Shown: one piece after another, positions 50,569 through 58,853 of the stretch
How positions within the stretch are numbered: position 1 is the first letter of the stretch
How the letters are laid out: the number at the start of each line of letters is the position of its first letter
Assembly: GCA_965367295.1 (NCBI GenBank)
Contig: CBDUHN010000002.1
Coordinates: forward strand, 62,001 to 126,000
Origin: JAIVHA01 sp965367295
GTDB taxonomy: Bacteria; Pseudomonadota; Gammaproteobacteria; DSM-19610
Length of the DNA stretch: 64,000 nt
Direction of reading: 5' to 3'
Program-made: the position numbers and the translations under genes
Notes under the pieces: model-generated
What the model saw: the letters and a program-made list of their open reading frames with translations, nothing else
What the model was told of the DNA's origin: nothing
The model's database searches: none

Positions 50569-51549
50569 TTATCCCAGCGCGGATAATTCCCGCTCTACCA
50601 GTTCCGGGTCACCCAGGTTGAGTTCCACCAGACGACGCAGGTGGGTGATGCTATCGACATCGAGTTCATCACAACGGAAGCCGACCCGGTCTTCGGAGCT
50701 ATGGGCCACCTGGGCGTCCATGTGGATGGTTACTTCGTTGTTCAGGCACACATCCAGCCGGTAGACCTGTCCCTCCACCGGTTCCCAATGATCCGGGCGC
50801 TGTACCAGTGCGCCATGCAGGGAGATGTCGGTCAGCCGGGTTTCCCAGGACTGGTCACCAAGGTGCAGGGTCACAGGTACTTCAAAGTGTACACGGCTGA
50901 AATCACGCTGGTCGTCCGGGCCCTTTTGCGGTGCCTTGGGGTCGATGGCCGGCTGTTCGTCCATGAAGAACTGCAGTTGTAAGGTATCGATTCTGATCTG
51001 GTCCCCGTTGCGCAGGGGATGGGTGCGGTCATCCAGTGATTGATCGTTTACCACGGGTGGCGTGTCGCCTTCCAGATGGGAGAGGAAATACCCATCGCCA
51101 CGGCGCACGATTACCGCAACGGCGACATGGCTCTTGCCGACCCGGGTCATGGCTTTGTCGAGGCGAATAGTGCGCCCAAGGTGACTGCCGCTCTGGATCT
51201 GTAACCAGCCGACCACGGGTTGTTGGCTGACCTGCGCGGCCTGTCCGACGAAATGGCCTGTCGCTTCAAGGCTGAATGTCAGGGTATGTTTGCCGACATG
51301 GACGACATCGCCATCCGCCAGTTCATGCGCCGCGGCGCTGACCTGATTGACGGTGATTTCATGGTTACCACCCAGTGCGGTGAGCAGGTATTGCGCGCCT
51401 TTTTTCTGAATGCGTGCATGCTCGGGTTCCACCGCCAGGCTGTCGATGAGGACGGCGCATTCCGGCGCACGGCCGATCACCACCTCATCCTCAACCAGCG
51501 GATAGATTTTCAGTTTTTTGTCTTTGAACGACAGCGTGAGTTTCGCCAT
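50569..51549 (-). CDS. Two-FHA plus PilZ domain protein (putative c-di-GMP receptor)
   Basis: A 326-residue protein with three parts. FHA 1 (about residues 3-98) has VVIGRAPECA (Arg27) and EPEHARIQ (His44), so it may bind phosphothreonine. FHA 2 (about 113-196) is degenerate (GK at 138-139 instead of GR, no SxxH). A PilZ domain follows (about 212-315): RDFSR (Arg215, Arg219) and DISLHG (Asp241, Ser243, Gly246) keep the RxxxR and DxSxxG c-di-GMP signature. The tail DVDSITHLRRLVELNLGDPE matches PA4608-type PilZ proteins as I recall them. Convergent with radA. Likely links c-di-GMP to a phosphoprotein partner; the partner is unknown. Confidence 0.85.
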   Translation of the reverse strand: MAKLTLSFKDKKLKIYPLVEDEVVIGRAPECAVLIDSLAVEPEHARIQKKGAQYLLTALGGNHEITVNQVSAAAHELADGDVVHVGKHTLTFSLEATGHFVGQAAQVSQQPVVGWLQIQSGSHLGRTIRLDKAMTRVGKSHVAVAVIVRRGDGYFLSHLEGDTPPVVNDQSLDDRTHPLRNGDQIRIDTLQLQFFMDEQPAIDPKAPQKGPDDQRDFSRVHFEVPVTLHLGDQSWETRLTDISLHGALVQRPDHWEPVEGQVYRLDVCLNNEVTIHMDAQVAHSSEDRVGFRCDELDVDSITHLRRLVELNLGDPELVERELSALG

Positions 51550-51695
51550 CCTGATTGCTTCCTAGCCTGGGCATCGCGCCTGATTATAGTCCTAAGTGAT
51601 TGCTTCGCATCGTGATTGTTCTATAACTGTGACCTTGGTCACAATTGCCGCTGCGAGGTAATCGACTTCCCTGTCTGATACTGTCGGCCGGTCTG

Positions 51696-52103
51696 TCAGG
51701 AAGTTGATGTGTCGGGTTTCAGCTGTAGCGAGAGGGAGTTGATGCAATAGCGCAGACCGGTGGGCGGAGGTCCGTCCTCGAACACGTGGCCGAGATGCGC
51801 ATCGCAGTGACCGCAGACCACCTCCACCCGCCGCATGCCATGGCTGACGTCTTCGTGGCGAGCGAGGGCATCGTCGCTGACGGGTTGCCAGAAGCTCGGC
51901 CAGCCACTGCCGGAGTCATACTTGTGCTGCGAGGAGAAGAGGGCGGCACTGCAGCAGGTGCAGAGGTAGGTGCCCGGTATCTTGCAATCGTGATACTCGC
52001 CGCTGAAGGCACGTTCGGTGCCCTTTTTGCGGGTGATCTGGAACTGCTCCTCGCTCAGCAGCCGGTGCCATTCCGCCTCCGATTTGTTGATGTGACCGGT
52101 CAT
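51696..52103 (-). CDS. msrB: Peptide-methionine (R)-S-oxide reductase MsrB
   Basis: MsrB reduces methionine-R-sulfoxide in proteins. I start it at 52103 (MTGHINKSEAEWHRLLSEEQ), giving 135 residues. Zinc is held by CTCC (about 48-51) and CGHC (about 97-100); the catalytic Cys is in LRYCINSLSL near the C terminus; the substrate pocket has SGSGWPSFWQP and the His of HLGHVFEDGP. The resolving Cys position near FYGGT-type loops is not evident, so a one-Cys or thioredoxin-direct cycle cannot be excluded. Confidence 0.96.
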   Translation of the reverse strand: MTGHINKSEAEWHRLLSEEQFQITRKKGTERAFSGEYHDCKIPGTYLCTCCSAALFSSQHKYDSGSGWPSFWQPVSDDALARHEDVSHGMRRVEVVCGHCDAHLGHVFEDGPPPTGLRYCINSLSLQLKPDTSTS

Positions 52104-52184
52104 CGCCTGTCCTCTTTGCATTATGGTGGCCGTAGCGTGTGACGAAGAAGTATAGCCTGCGGTCAATATCGGTTACACGTCGCG

Positions 52185-53468
52185 TTAGTCGGAATCCGCT
52201 TCGCTGCCATGGTATTTGACCGGCTGCAGGCGCGCGGTTTTCACGAGGTTGTCCTTGATCTGGACGATTTCCACCGGATAGCCTGCCAGCAGCAGGCTGG
52301 TACCGGCTTCGGGGATGTCTTCCATATGTTCCAGAATCAGGCCGTTGAGGGTCTTCGGACCATCGGTGGGGAGTTCGATGTGCAATGCCCGGTTGAGGTC
52401 GCGGACCGTGGCAGTGCCGTCCACCAGATAACTGCCATCCTCCTGCTGGGTGTAGTCCTTGATGCTGTCGGTCGGATCGGTGGTGAATTCGCCGACCACT
52501 TCCTCCAGGATATCCTCCAGGGTGACCAGACCCTGGATATCCCCGTATTCGTTGACCACCAGGCCGACGCGGCGGCGTTCACGCTGGAAGTTGCGCAGTT
52601 GCTGGTTGAGCGAGGTGTTCTCCGGGATGAAATGGGGTTCCCGCACAAGTTGCAGCAGTTTGTCCTCGTCCAGTTCACCCTTGCGCAGCGCAGGTAGCAG
52701 ATTGCGCAGGTGGACGAAGCCGATCACCTCGTCGATGCTGTCGCGGTAGATGGGCAGGCGGGTGTATTGCAGGGCCATGATCTGTTTTTCGATATCGCTC
52801 CAGTCGTTATTGAGATCAATGCCCAGCACCTCGTTGCGGGGGATCATGATGTCTTCCACGGTCACCTGTTCGAGATCGAGCAGGTTGAGTAGCATTTTCT
52901 GGTGGCGCTTGGGAATCAGGGCGCCGGCCTCCATTAGCACGGTACGCAGTTCCTCGCGGCTTAAGGATTGCTGATCGCTGCTGTCCTGACTGACACCGAG
53001 CAGGCGCAGTAGCCCGTTGGCAATGATATTGACGCCCCAGACAAAGGGGCGCATGACATGTTGCAACGGCGTATAGATATGAGCGGCCGGGAAGGCGATA
53101 CGTTCCGGGTGCAGGGCGGCCAGGGTCTTGGGTGTGACCTCGGCGAACAGCAGGATCACCAGGGTGAGCAGCAGGGTGGCAACCCACAGGCCGGCATCGC
53201 CCAGCTGACGCAGGGCGATGATGGTGGCGAGCTGGGTGATGACGATGTTCACCAGGTTGTTGCCCACCAGGATCATGCCGATGAGCCGGTCCGGCCGGTC
53301 GAGCAGGGCCTGGGCGCGCATGGCCCCCTTGTGCTTGCTGCGCACGAGATGGCGCAGCCGGTAGCGGTTCAGGGTCATAAGCCCGGTTTCAGAGCCGGAG
53401 AAAAAGGCAGAGATCGCGAGCAGCAGGATCAGTGTGCCGTAGAGAAAGCTGAGTGGAATGGCGTCCAA
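52185..53468 (-). CDS. yfjD: HlyC/CorC-family membrane protein with CNNM, CBS and CorC domains
   Basis: A 427-residue protein of the CorB/YfjD family. Three or four membrane helices form the CNNM (DUF21) domain (FLYGTLILLLAISAFFSGSE; LIGMILVGNNLVNIVITQLA), followed by two CBS domains (about 205-330: VTVEDIMIPRNEVLGIDLNN; GLVVNEYGDIQGLVTLEDIL) and a CorC_HlyC domain (about 345-420). Family members transport or regulate Mg2+/Co2+ efflux. It is next to ypjD and ffh, the same neighbourhood as in E. coli. Confidence 0.93.
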   Translation of the reverse strand: MDAIPLSFLYGTLILLLAISAFFSGSETGLMTLNRYRLRHLVRSKHKGAMRAQALLDRPDRLIGMILVGNNLVNIVITQLATIIALRQLGDAGLWVATLLLTLVILLFAEVTPKTLAALHPERIAFPAAHIYTPLQHVMRPFVWGVNIIANGLLRLLGVSQDSSDQQSLSREELRTVLMEAGALIPKRHQKMLLNLLDLEQVTVEDIMIPRNEVLGIDLNNDWSDIEKQIMALQYTRLPIYRDSIDEVIGFVHLRNLLPALRKGELDEDKLLQLVREPHFIPENTSLNQQLRNFQRERRRVGLVVNEYGDIQGLVTLEDILEEVVGEFTTDPTDSIKDYTQQEDGSYLVDGTATVRDLNRALHIELPTDGPKTLNGLILEHMEDIPEAGTSLLLAGYPVEIVQIKDNLVKTARLQPVKYHGSEADSD

Positions 53469-53539
53469 CCAGGGAAGGCCTCATCAATGCAACGGGGGTT
53501 CATTGTACGGAACCGGATGCTGAATACAAAAAGCCCGGG

Positions 53540-54349
53540 TTATTTTCCGAGCACCAGTTCGAGCACCAGTTTGCTGCCGAAATAGGCGAGCATCAGGAAG
53601 GCGAACCCGCTCAGGGTCCAGCGGATGGCGATACGGCCACGCCAGCCGTATTGCTTGCGGCCCAGTAGCAGGCCGGCAAAGACGCCCCATGCCATCAGGG
53701 ACAGGACCGTCTTGTGAATCAGGTGCTGAGCGAAAATATCTTCTAAAAACAGTACCCCGGTGAGCAGGGAAAGGCTCAAGAGAACAAAGCCCGTGCCGAT
53801 CATCTGGAACAGTATCGCCTCCATGGTCTGCAGGGGCGGCAGGGCACGCACAAAACCACCTGGCCGGCGGTTGTGCAGCTGGCGGTTCTGCAGGGCCAGT
53901 AACAAGGCCTGAAAGGCGGCCAGTCCGAGGATGCTGTAGGCCAGCACCGAGATCAGGATGTGGGTTTCCAGCTGCCAGGAAAGGCTTTTTTCTACAATAT
54001 GTTGCGATTGATGGCTGAGGGTGAGCACAATGCTCACGGCGGCAATGGGCAGCAAGGCGATGCCGAGGTTTTCCACCGGTTTGCGCAGTGCGGCCAGCAG
54101 CAGAAGCCCGACAGTGAGCAGGGCGATCAGCGATGAGGCATTGAAGAAGCCCAGGTTGAGGCCGCCGGTTGTCAGCAGGGTGGGTAGTAGTACGCCGCCA
54201 TGTAGCAGTACCGCCACAAAGGCCACCGACAGTGCGCCGCCGCGCGGCCACTGGGCGGTAGGCCCGACCCCGGCAAGGCGCGTGACCAGGATCGCGCTGG
54301 CTGCCAGGTATAGAACGATGGCCAAGTTTGCAAGCAGCTGTGAATGCAT
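53540..54349 (-). CDS. ypjD: Inner-membrane protein YpjD/CorE, cytochrome c assembly-like
   Basis: I start it at 54349 (MHSQLLANLAIVLYLAASAI), giving 269 residues; the longer open frame upstream is not membrane-like. About eight helices, with the CcmC/CcsA-like domain (HILISVLAYSILGLAAFQAL; HKTVLSLMAWGVFAGLLLGR; GWRGRIAIRWTLSGFAFLML). The tryptophan-rich WWD heme-handling motif is not seen, so it is a cytochrome c assembly-like paralog (YpjD/CorE) and not CcsA itself. In E. coli it sits upstream of ffh, divergent. Function unclear; linked to cobalt/magnesium in Salmonella. Confidence 0.88.
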   Translation of the reverse strand: MHSQLLANLAIVLYLAASAILVTRLAGVGPTAQWPRGGALSVAFVAVLLHGGVLLPTLLTTGGLNLGFFNASSLIALLTVGLLLLAALRKPVENLGIALLPIAAVSIVLTLSHQSQHIVEKSLSWQLETHILISVLAYSILGLAAFQALLLALQNRQLHNRRPGGFVRALPPLQTMEAILFQMIGTGFVLLSLSLLTGVLFLEDIFAQHLIHKTVLSLMAWGVFAGLLLGRKQYGWRGRIAIRWTLSGFAFLMLAYFGSKLVLELVLGK

Positions 54350-54479
54350 GCCTATGAGAATGATTGGTGTTGTGACACGGGACCTGCATGATGGCATATC
54401 GGTGCAGTACATTGAAGCCTGCCCGGATGCGGAATGAACAGGCGAGCGGGACTGGTTCTGGCCAGCGAATCGACATGAC

Positions 54480-54495
54480 GGATAAGCACTTATCC
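54480..54495. promoter_or_regulatory. Palindrome before the MBL-fold gene
   Basis: GGATAAG, CA, CTTATCC: perfect 7-base arms, 13 bases before the ATG at 54509. The position fits an operator or a translation-control hairpin. Confidence 0.4.
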
Positions 54496-54508
54496 CCAAT
54501 GGAACGGA

Positions 54509-55273
54509 ATGGATATACGGATTCTGGGATGTAGCGGTGGTATTGGCGTGGGGCTGGCTACCACGTCCATGTACATCGACGGCGATATCCTCATCGACGG
54601 CGGCACCGGGCTGGGTGAGCTTTCCCTGGAGGAGATGGCGACTGTGCGTCATATCTTCCTGACCCATTCCCACCTGGATCATATCGCCGGTCTGCCCATG
54701 CTGGTGGATTCCATCTTTGAGCGTATTCGCACCCCGATTGTGGTGCACGGGCGTCCCGAGACCCTCGATGCGTTACGCAAGCATGTCTTCAACTGGGTGG
54801 TATGGCCGGATTTCAGCAAGTTGCCCAATGCCGAGCAGCCAGTGATGCGTTTTGAAGAAATCCATCCCGGCCAAGTGGTGGAGCTCAATGGTCGTCGCAT
54901 CGAGGCCATCGCGGTCAATCATGTGGTGCCCTGTATCGGTTATCGCATCGAAGCCAACGGCAAGGCCTTTGCCTTCAGCGGCGACACCACTACCAATGAT
55001 CATTTTTGGGACGTGCTCAACCGCCATGACCGGCTGGACCTGCTGGTGGCGGAATGCGCATTTCCCAACCGCGAGCTCGAACTCTCCCGCATGGCGTATC
55101 ATTATTGTCCGCAGCTACTGGCCACGGATCTGGCCAAGTTGAATCATCGTCCCAAGCTTTATCTTTCCCACCTGAAACCGGGCATGGAAGACCTGATCTA
55201 TCGCGAATGCGAGGAACTCATCCAGGGCTTTTCCCTGCACCGTCTGTCCGGCGGGGACCGCTTCCAGTTATAA
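54509..55273 (+). CDS. Metallo-beta-lactamase-fold hydrolase (cyclic-nucleotide phosphodiesterase-like)
   Basis: A 254-residue MBL-fold protein. Metal site: IFLTHSHLDHIAGLPMLVDS (HxHxDH, about residues 51-56), AFSGDTTTND (Asp), plus His in VNHVVPCIGYRI and LYLSHLKPG near the C terminus. The domain start MDIRILGCSGGIGVGLATTS with the GxGLG-type loop fits class II 3',5'-cyclic-nucleotide phosphodiesterases, but RNase Z-like enzymes are not ruled out. It lies upstream of ffh and is divergent from ypjD. Substrate unknown. Confidence 0.82.
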   Translation: MDIRILGCSGGIGVGLATTSMYIDGDILIDGGTGLGELSLEEMATVRHIFLTHSHLDHIAGLPMLVDSIFERIRTPIVVHGRPETLDALRKHVFNWVVWPDFSKLPNAEQPVMRFEEIHPGQVVELNGRRIEAIAVNHVVPCIGYRIEANGKAFAFSGDTTTNDHFWDVLNRHDRLDLLVAECAFPNRELELSRMAYHYCPQLLATDLAKLNHRPKLYLSHLKPGMEDLIYRECEELIQGFSLHRLSGGDRFQL

Positions 55274-55324
55274 TCGGCCCCCACGGGGTCTCGACCCCTT
55301 CTTGGCAGCAACCCGGAATTCACC

Positions 55325-56683
55325 ATGTTCGATACTCTTTCGGAACGGCTTGGCCGCACCATCAAAAACCTGCGTGGGCAGGGGCGTCTGAGCGAAGACA
55401 ATATCAAGGATACCCTGCGTGAAGTACGCATGGCGCTGCTGGAGGCCGATGTGGCACTGCCGGTAGTGAAGGACTTCGTCGAGCGGGTACGCGAGCGCGC
55501 GGTGGGGCAGGAGGTGCTGCAGAGCCTCAGCCCGGGCCAGGCGCTGGTGAAAGTGGTCCATGATGAACTGATTCACATCATGGGTGAGGCCAACGACGAA
55601 TTGCAGCTCAATGTTCAGCCGCCCGCCGTGGTGCTCATGGCCGGCCTGCAGGGTTCCGGTAAAACCACCAGTACCGCCAAGCTGGCCCGCTGGCTGAAGG
55701 AGCGGCGTAAGAAGTCCGTGATGGTGACCAGTTGTGACGTGTATCGTCCGGCCGCGATCCAGCAGCTGAAAACCCTGGCCGGCGAAGTGGATGTGCATTT
55801 TTTCCCGAGCGAGTCTGCACAGGACCCGGTCGCTATCGCCCAGGCGGCGCTGGATGCGGCCCGCAAGCAGCATGTGGATGTGCTGATCGTGGATACTGCC
55901 GGTCGCCTGCATATTGATGCGGACATGATGCAGGAAATCCAGCGCCTGCATAGCGCCGTCAATCCGGTTGAAACCCTGTTCGTGGTGGACAGTATGACCG
56001 GCCAGGATGCTGCCAATACCGCGCGCGCCTTTCACGACGCCCTGCCGCTGACCGGGGTGGTACTTACCAAGACCGATGGTGATGCCCGCGGCGGCGCGGC
56101 GCTGTCCATTCGTGCCATCACCGGCAAGCCCATCAAGTTTCTTGGCGTGGGCGAAAAGACGGCGGCCCTGGAGCCTTTCCATCCTGACCGGGTAGCCTCG
56201 CGCATTCTTGGGATGGGCGATGTGCTCAGCCTGGTGGAAGAGGCGCACCAGAAGGTCGATCAGGAAAAGGCGGTCAAACTCGCCAAGAAGCTGCAAAAGG
56301 GCAAGGGTTTTGACCTGGAGGATTTTCGCGACCAGATGCAGCAGATGCTGAGTATGGGAGGCGTTGCGGGCCTGATGGATAAGCTGCCCGGCGTGGCCAA
56401 CCTGCCCAAGGGTGTGAAGCAACAGGCCAACGACCGGGATATTCATCGCATGGTAGCGGTGATCAATTCCATGACCCCGCAGGAACGCCGTCACCCGGAT
56501 ATCATCAAGGCCTCGCGGCGCAAGCGTATCGCGGCCGGTTCCGGCACCCAGGTGCAGGATGTGAACAAACTGCTCAAGCAATTCACCCAGATGCAGAAGA
56601 TGATGAAAAAGATGTCCAAGGGCGGAATGGCGAAGATGCTGCGCGGTCTCAAGGGCAGCATGCCCACTGGGCTGCCGTTTTAG
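55325..56683 (+). CDS. ffh: Signal recognition particle protein Ffh
   Basis: Ffh binds 4.5S RNA and signal sequences and brings ribosomes to FtsY. The 452-residue protein has the N domain (MFDTLSERLGRTIKNLRGQG), the G domain with G1 GLQGSGKTTSTAKLARWL, DVYRPAAIQQL, G3 DTAGRLHIDADMM, G4 TKTDGDARGGAALS, and the Met-rich M domain (about 295-452: GKGFDLEDFRDQMQQMLSMG; SRRKRIAAGSG; MKKMSKGGMAKMLRGLKG). The ffs RNA gene was not seen here. Confidence 0.97.
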   Translation: MFDTLSERLGRTIKNLRGQGRLSEDNIKDTLREVRMALLEADVALPVVKDFVERVRERAVGQEVLQSLSPGQALVKVVHDELIHIMGEANDELQLNVQPPAVVLMAGLQGSGKTTSTAKLARWLKERRKKSVMVTSCDVYRPAAIQQLKTLAGEVDVHFFPSESAQDPVAIAQAALDAARKQHVDVLIVDTAGRLHIDADMMQEIQRLHSAVNPVETLFVVDSMTGQDAANTARAFHDALPLTGVVLTKTDGDARGGAALSIRAITGKPIKFLGVGEKTAALEPFHPDRVASRILGMGDVLSLVEEAHQKVDQEKAVKLAKKLQKGKGFDLEDFRDQMQQMLSMGGVAGLMDKLPGVANLPKGVKQQANDRDIHRMVAVINSMTPQERRHPDIIKASRRKRIAAGSGTQVQDVNKLLKQFTQMQKMMKKMSKGGMAKMLRGLKGSMPTGLPF

Positions 56684-56701
56684 GACGCTGCGGAAATAAA
56701 A

Positions 56702-56723
56702 ACGGCAGCCCTGGGGCTGCCGT
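56702..56723. terminator. Hairpin after ffh, T-run only on the minus strand
   Basis: ACGGCAGCCC, TG, GGGCTGCCGT: perfect 10-base arms, 18 bases after the ffh stop. The plus strand lacks a T-run after it, while the minus strand reads TTTTTATTT. It may serve ffh as a weak terminator, and it fits better a transcript coming from the right. Confidence 0.6.
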
Positions 56724-57272
56724 ATGAATGTGTGCTGCAACTCGAATGGTATTGTTATTTTGGTTGCTTTTGTAGCACGTAACCCGTGGCTCTGTGCTAG
56801 ATCGGCGCGGGTAGCTCTCCTCCAATCCTCTTTCTTATTCGTCGGTACCACATCCATAGGTACTTAAGATTTGTATAAAGCAACCTGCGTGCCAGTAGCC
56901 GTAATCAGCTGTTTCACATTGCATTTTTCAATTGTGTCGAAGAATGTAGGGTATTTGCAATGATTCGACTGTAAGAAAATTCGTCATTTCGTCTGCCGGG
57001 ATCGGCAGGGACATAAATTGACATGTTGTTTAATTACAAATAGTTATAAAAAAATCCTCGAGCGTGCATCGCATTGTTTGTCCCATGTCAGTTATGTCGA
57101 CATTTTTGACTGCTGTTTACACTTGTTCGACAGCATCCTGCTGCAGGGCGGGTGTATTCCTCGGCGTTGATCAAGGCTTCCCTTTTTCGTGATTTCCAGT
57201 AGAATGCGCCGTTTACCCGTGGCCCGACCCCTTGGGCCATCCGTTGTGGATTTTGACAGAGGAAAGAATTTC
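56724..57272. other. A/T-rich spacer between ffh and rpsP, no gene seen
   Basis: 549 bases with no open frame that looks coding on either strand; clearly more A/T-rich than the neighbouring genes (56841-57060 in particular). It holds CTGCCG/CGGCAG (56993-57008), a TTGACA-TAGTTA promoter (57018) and a TAGAAT at 57200-57205, which may be the -10 of a second promoter (its -35 is weak). Probably the long rpsP control region, with room for a small RNA on either strand. Confidence 0.5.
57018..57046 (+). promoter_or_regulatory. Candidate sigma-70 promoter for the rpsP operon
   Basis: TTGACA (57018-57023), 17 bases, TAGTTA (57041-57046). The -35 is perfect. The leader to rpsP would be about 220 bases, enough for a regulatory RNA structure. 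It may instead drive a short leader RNA. Confidence 0.6.
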
Positions 57273-57521
57273 ATGGTGACCATTCGATTGACTCGAGGCG
57301 GCGCCAAAAAGCGGCCCTTTTACCATCTGGTGGTGACCGACAGCCGCAACCGCCGTGATGGCCGTTACATTGAACGTATCGGTTTCTTCAACCCGGTTGC
57401 CACCGGCCAGGAAGAACGCCTGCGTATCGATGTCGAACGCGCTGACTTCTGGATCGGCAAGGGTGCGCAGACTTCCGAGCGCGTAGCCAAGCTGCTGAAG
57501 GAAACCAAGCAGGCTGCTTGA
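57273..57521 (+). CDS. rpsP: 30S ribosomal protein S16
   Basis: S16, 82 residues, assembles early into the 5' domain of the 30S subunit. Start at 57273 (MVTIRLTRGGAKKRPFYHLV) with AGAGGAAAG 8-16 bases upstream. Conserved TDSRNRRDGRYIERIGFFNP is present. First gene of rpsP-rimM-trmD-rplS, an operon found in nearly all proteobacteria. Confidence 0.97.
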   Translation: MVTIRLTRGGAKKRPFYHLVVTDSRNRRDGRYIERIGFFNPVATGQEERLRIDVERADFWIGKGAQTSERVAKLLKETKQAA

Positions 57522-57528
57522 ACGAAGC

Positions 57529-58068
57529 ATGCCGTCAATGGTGACGGAGGCGGATAAACCCCGCGCCCCTGAACCACTGGTTCCGGTGGGGCGCATCTCC
57601 GGGGTCTATGGCGTGAAAGGGTGGGTACGCATCTACTCCTACACGGGCCCCCGGGACAATATCTTGCAGTACAACCCCTGGCAGATTCAGTTGCCAGGTG
57701 GTTGGCAAAGTGTGGAGCTGCTTGAGGGCAAGACGCATGGCAAAGGCGTGATCGCACACCTGGCCGGTTGTCATGACCGAGACGCGGCAGCCCGCTGGAT
57801 CGGGTCCGAGATTGCGATCCGGCGTAGTCAGCTGCCGGCTGCACCGGCAGGAGAGTATTACTGGAGCGATCTCATCGGCCTGAGGGTGATTACCGAAGCC
57901 GGTGAAGAGCTCGGTACGGTGGATCACCTGCTGGAAACCGGTGCCAATGATGTATTGGTGGTACAGGGTGAGCGGGAGCGGCTTATCCCTTATGTGATGG
58001 GCAAGGTGGTCACCGAGGTGAACCTCGAAACCGGTGAACTGCACGTTGACTGGGATCCCGAGTTTTAG
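57529..58068 (+). CDS. rimM: 16S rRNA processing / ribosome maturation factor RimM
   Basis: RimM binds S19 and helps the 30S head mature. 179 residues; the start may be the later Met at 57538. N-terminal RimM barrel (LVPVGRISGVYGVKGWVRIY; AHLAGCHDRDAAARWIGSEI) and C-terminal PRC-barrel (YYWSDLIGLRVITEAGEELG; TGANDVLVVQGERERLIPYV). It starts 7 bases after rpsP. Confidence 0.96.
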   Translation: MPSMVTEADKPRAPEPLVPVGRISGVYGVKGWVRIYSYTGPRDNILQYNPWQIQLPGGWQSVELLEGKTHGKGVIAHLAGCHDRDAAARWIGSEIAIRRSQLPAAPAGEYYWSDLIGLRVITEAGEELGTVDHLLETGANDVLVVQGERERLIPYVMGKVVTEVNLETGELHVDWDPEF

Positions 58069-58077
58069 GGCCTGACC

Positions 58078-58815
58078 ATGCGTATCGACGTGGTTACCCT
58101 GTTTCCGGAGCTGGTGCGCGGACTGACGGAATACGGCATTCCGCGCCGTGCCGCTGAGCGTGGCCTGCTGCAGCTGGAAACCTGGAATCCGCGGGATTTC
58201 ACTACGGATCGTCACCGCACCGTTGACGATCGGCCCTATGGCGGTGGTCCCGGCATGGTGATGATGGTCGAACCCTTGCGAGCCGCGGTACAGGCTGCGC
58301 GTACGGATGCGGCCCCGGCCCGGGTGATCTACCTGTCACCACAGGGGCGCAAGCTGGACCAGGCCGGCGCGCGGGAGCTGGCGCAGCGGGAACGGCTGAT
58401 CCTGATCGCCGGTCGCTACGAAGGTATCGATGAGCGACTGATCGAGGCCGAGGTCGATGAGGAATGGTCCATCGGTGACTATGTGCTGAGCGGCGGTGAG
58501 CTGGCGGCCATGGTGCTGGTGGATGCGGTGACCCGGCTGTTGCCCGGTGCGCTGGGTGATGCGGATTCCGCCGAACAGGACTCCTTTACGGATGGCCTGC
58601 TGGATTACCCGCACTACACCCGCCCGGAAGTATTGGATGGCCGACCGGTGCCGGCAGTGTTACTGGGTGGCCATCACGCCGAAATACGGCGCTGGCGTCA
58701 GCAGCAGGCACTGGGCAGGACTTATGAGCGGCGTCCGGATCTGCTGGAAAGGACGCCGCTGAGTGAAGAGCAGCAACGACTGTTGCAGGAATATCTGGAG
58801 CAGCGTGGCAAGTGA
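58078..58815 (+). CDS. trmD: tRNA (guanine-N1)-methyltransferase TrmD
   Basis: TrmD methylates G37 of tRNAs with G36, preventing +1 frameshifts. The 245-residue SPOUT protein has the N-terminal RIDVVTLFPELVRGLTEYGI, TVDDRPYGGGPGMVMMVEPL, the knot loop IAGRYEGIDERLIEAEVDEE and YVLSGGELAAMVLVDAVTRL, and the C-terminal YTRPEVLDGRPVPAVLLGGH. Length is near E. coli (255). rplS follows after 38 bases. Confidence 0.97.
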   Translation: MRIDVVTLFPELVRGLTEYGIPRRAAERGLLQLETWNPRDFTTDRHRTVDDRPYGGGPGMVMMVEPLRAAVQAARTDAAPARVIYLSPQGRKLDQAGARELAQRERLILIAGRYEGIDERLIEAEVDEEWSIGDYVLSGGELAAMVLVDAVTRLLPGALGDADSAEQDSFTDGLLDYPHYTRPEVLDGRPVPAVLLGGHHAEIRRWRQQQALGRTYERRPDLLERTPLSEEQQRLLQEYLEQRGK

Positions 58816-58853
58816 ACTGGAAAATTTGAACGTACCGTTGTGGGGATCGAACC

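Noticed and set aside
53484..54476. Second frame of 330 residues in ypjD
   Set aside because: It is Pro/Arg/His-rich and overlaps the membrane-helix frame of ypjD, which has the clear family pattern.
55268..56857. Minus-strand open frame of 529 residues over ffh
   Set aside because: It is antisense to the whole of ffh, His/Gln/Leu-rich as expected from reading GC-rich codons backwards, and has no recognisable domain.
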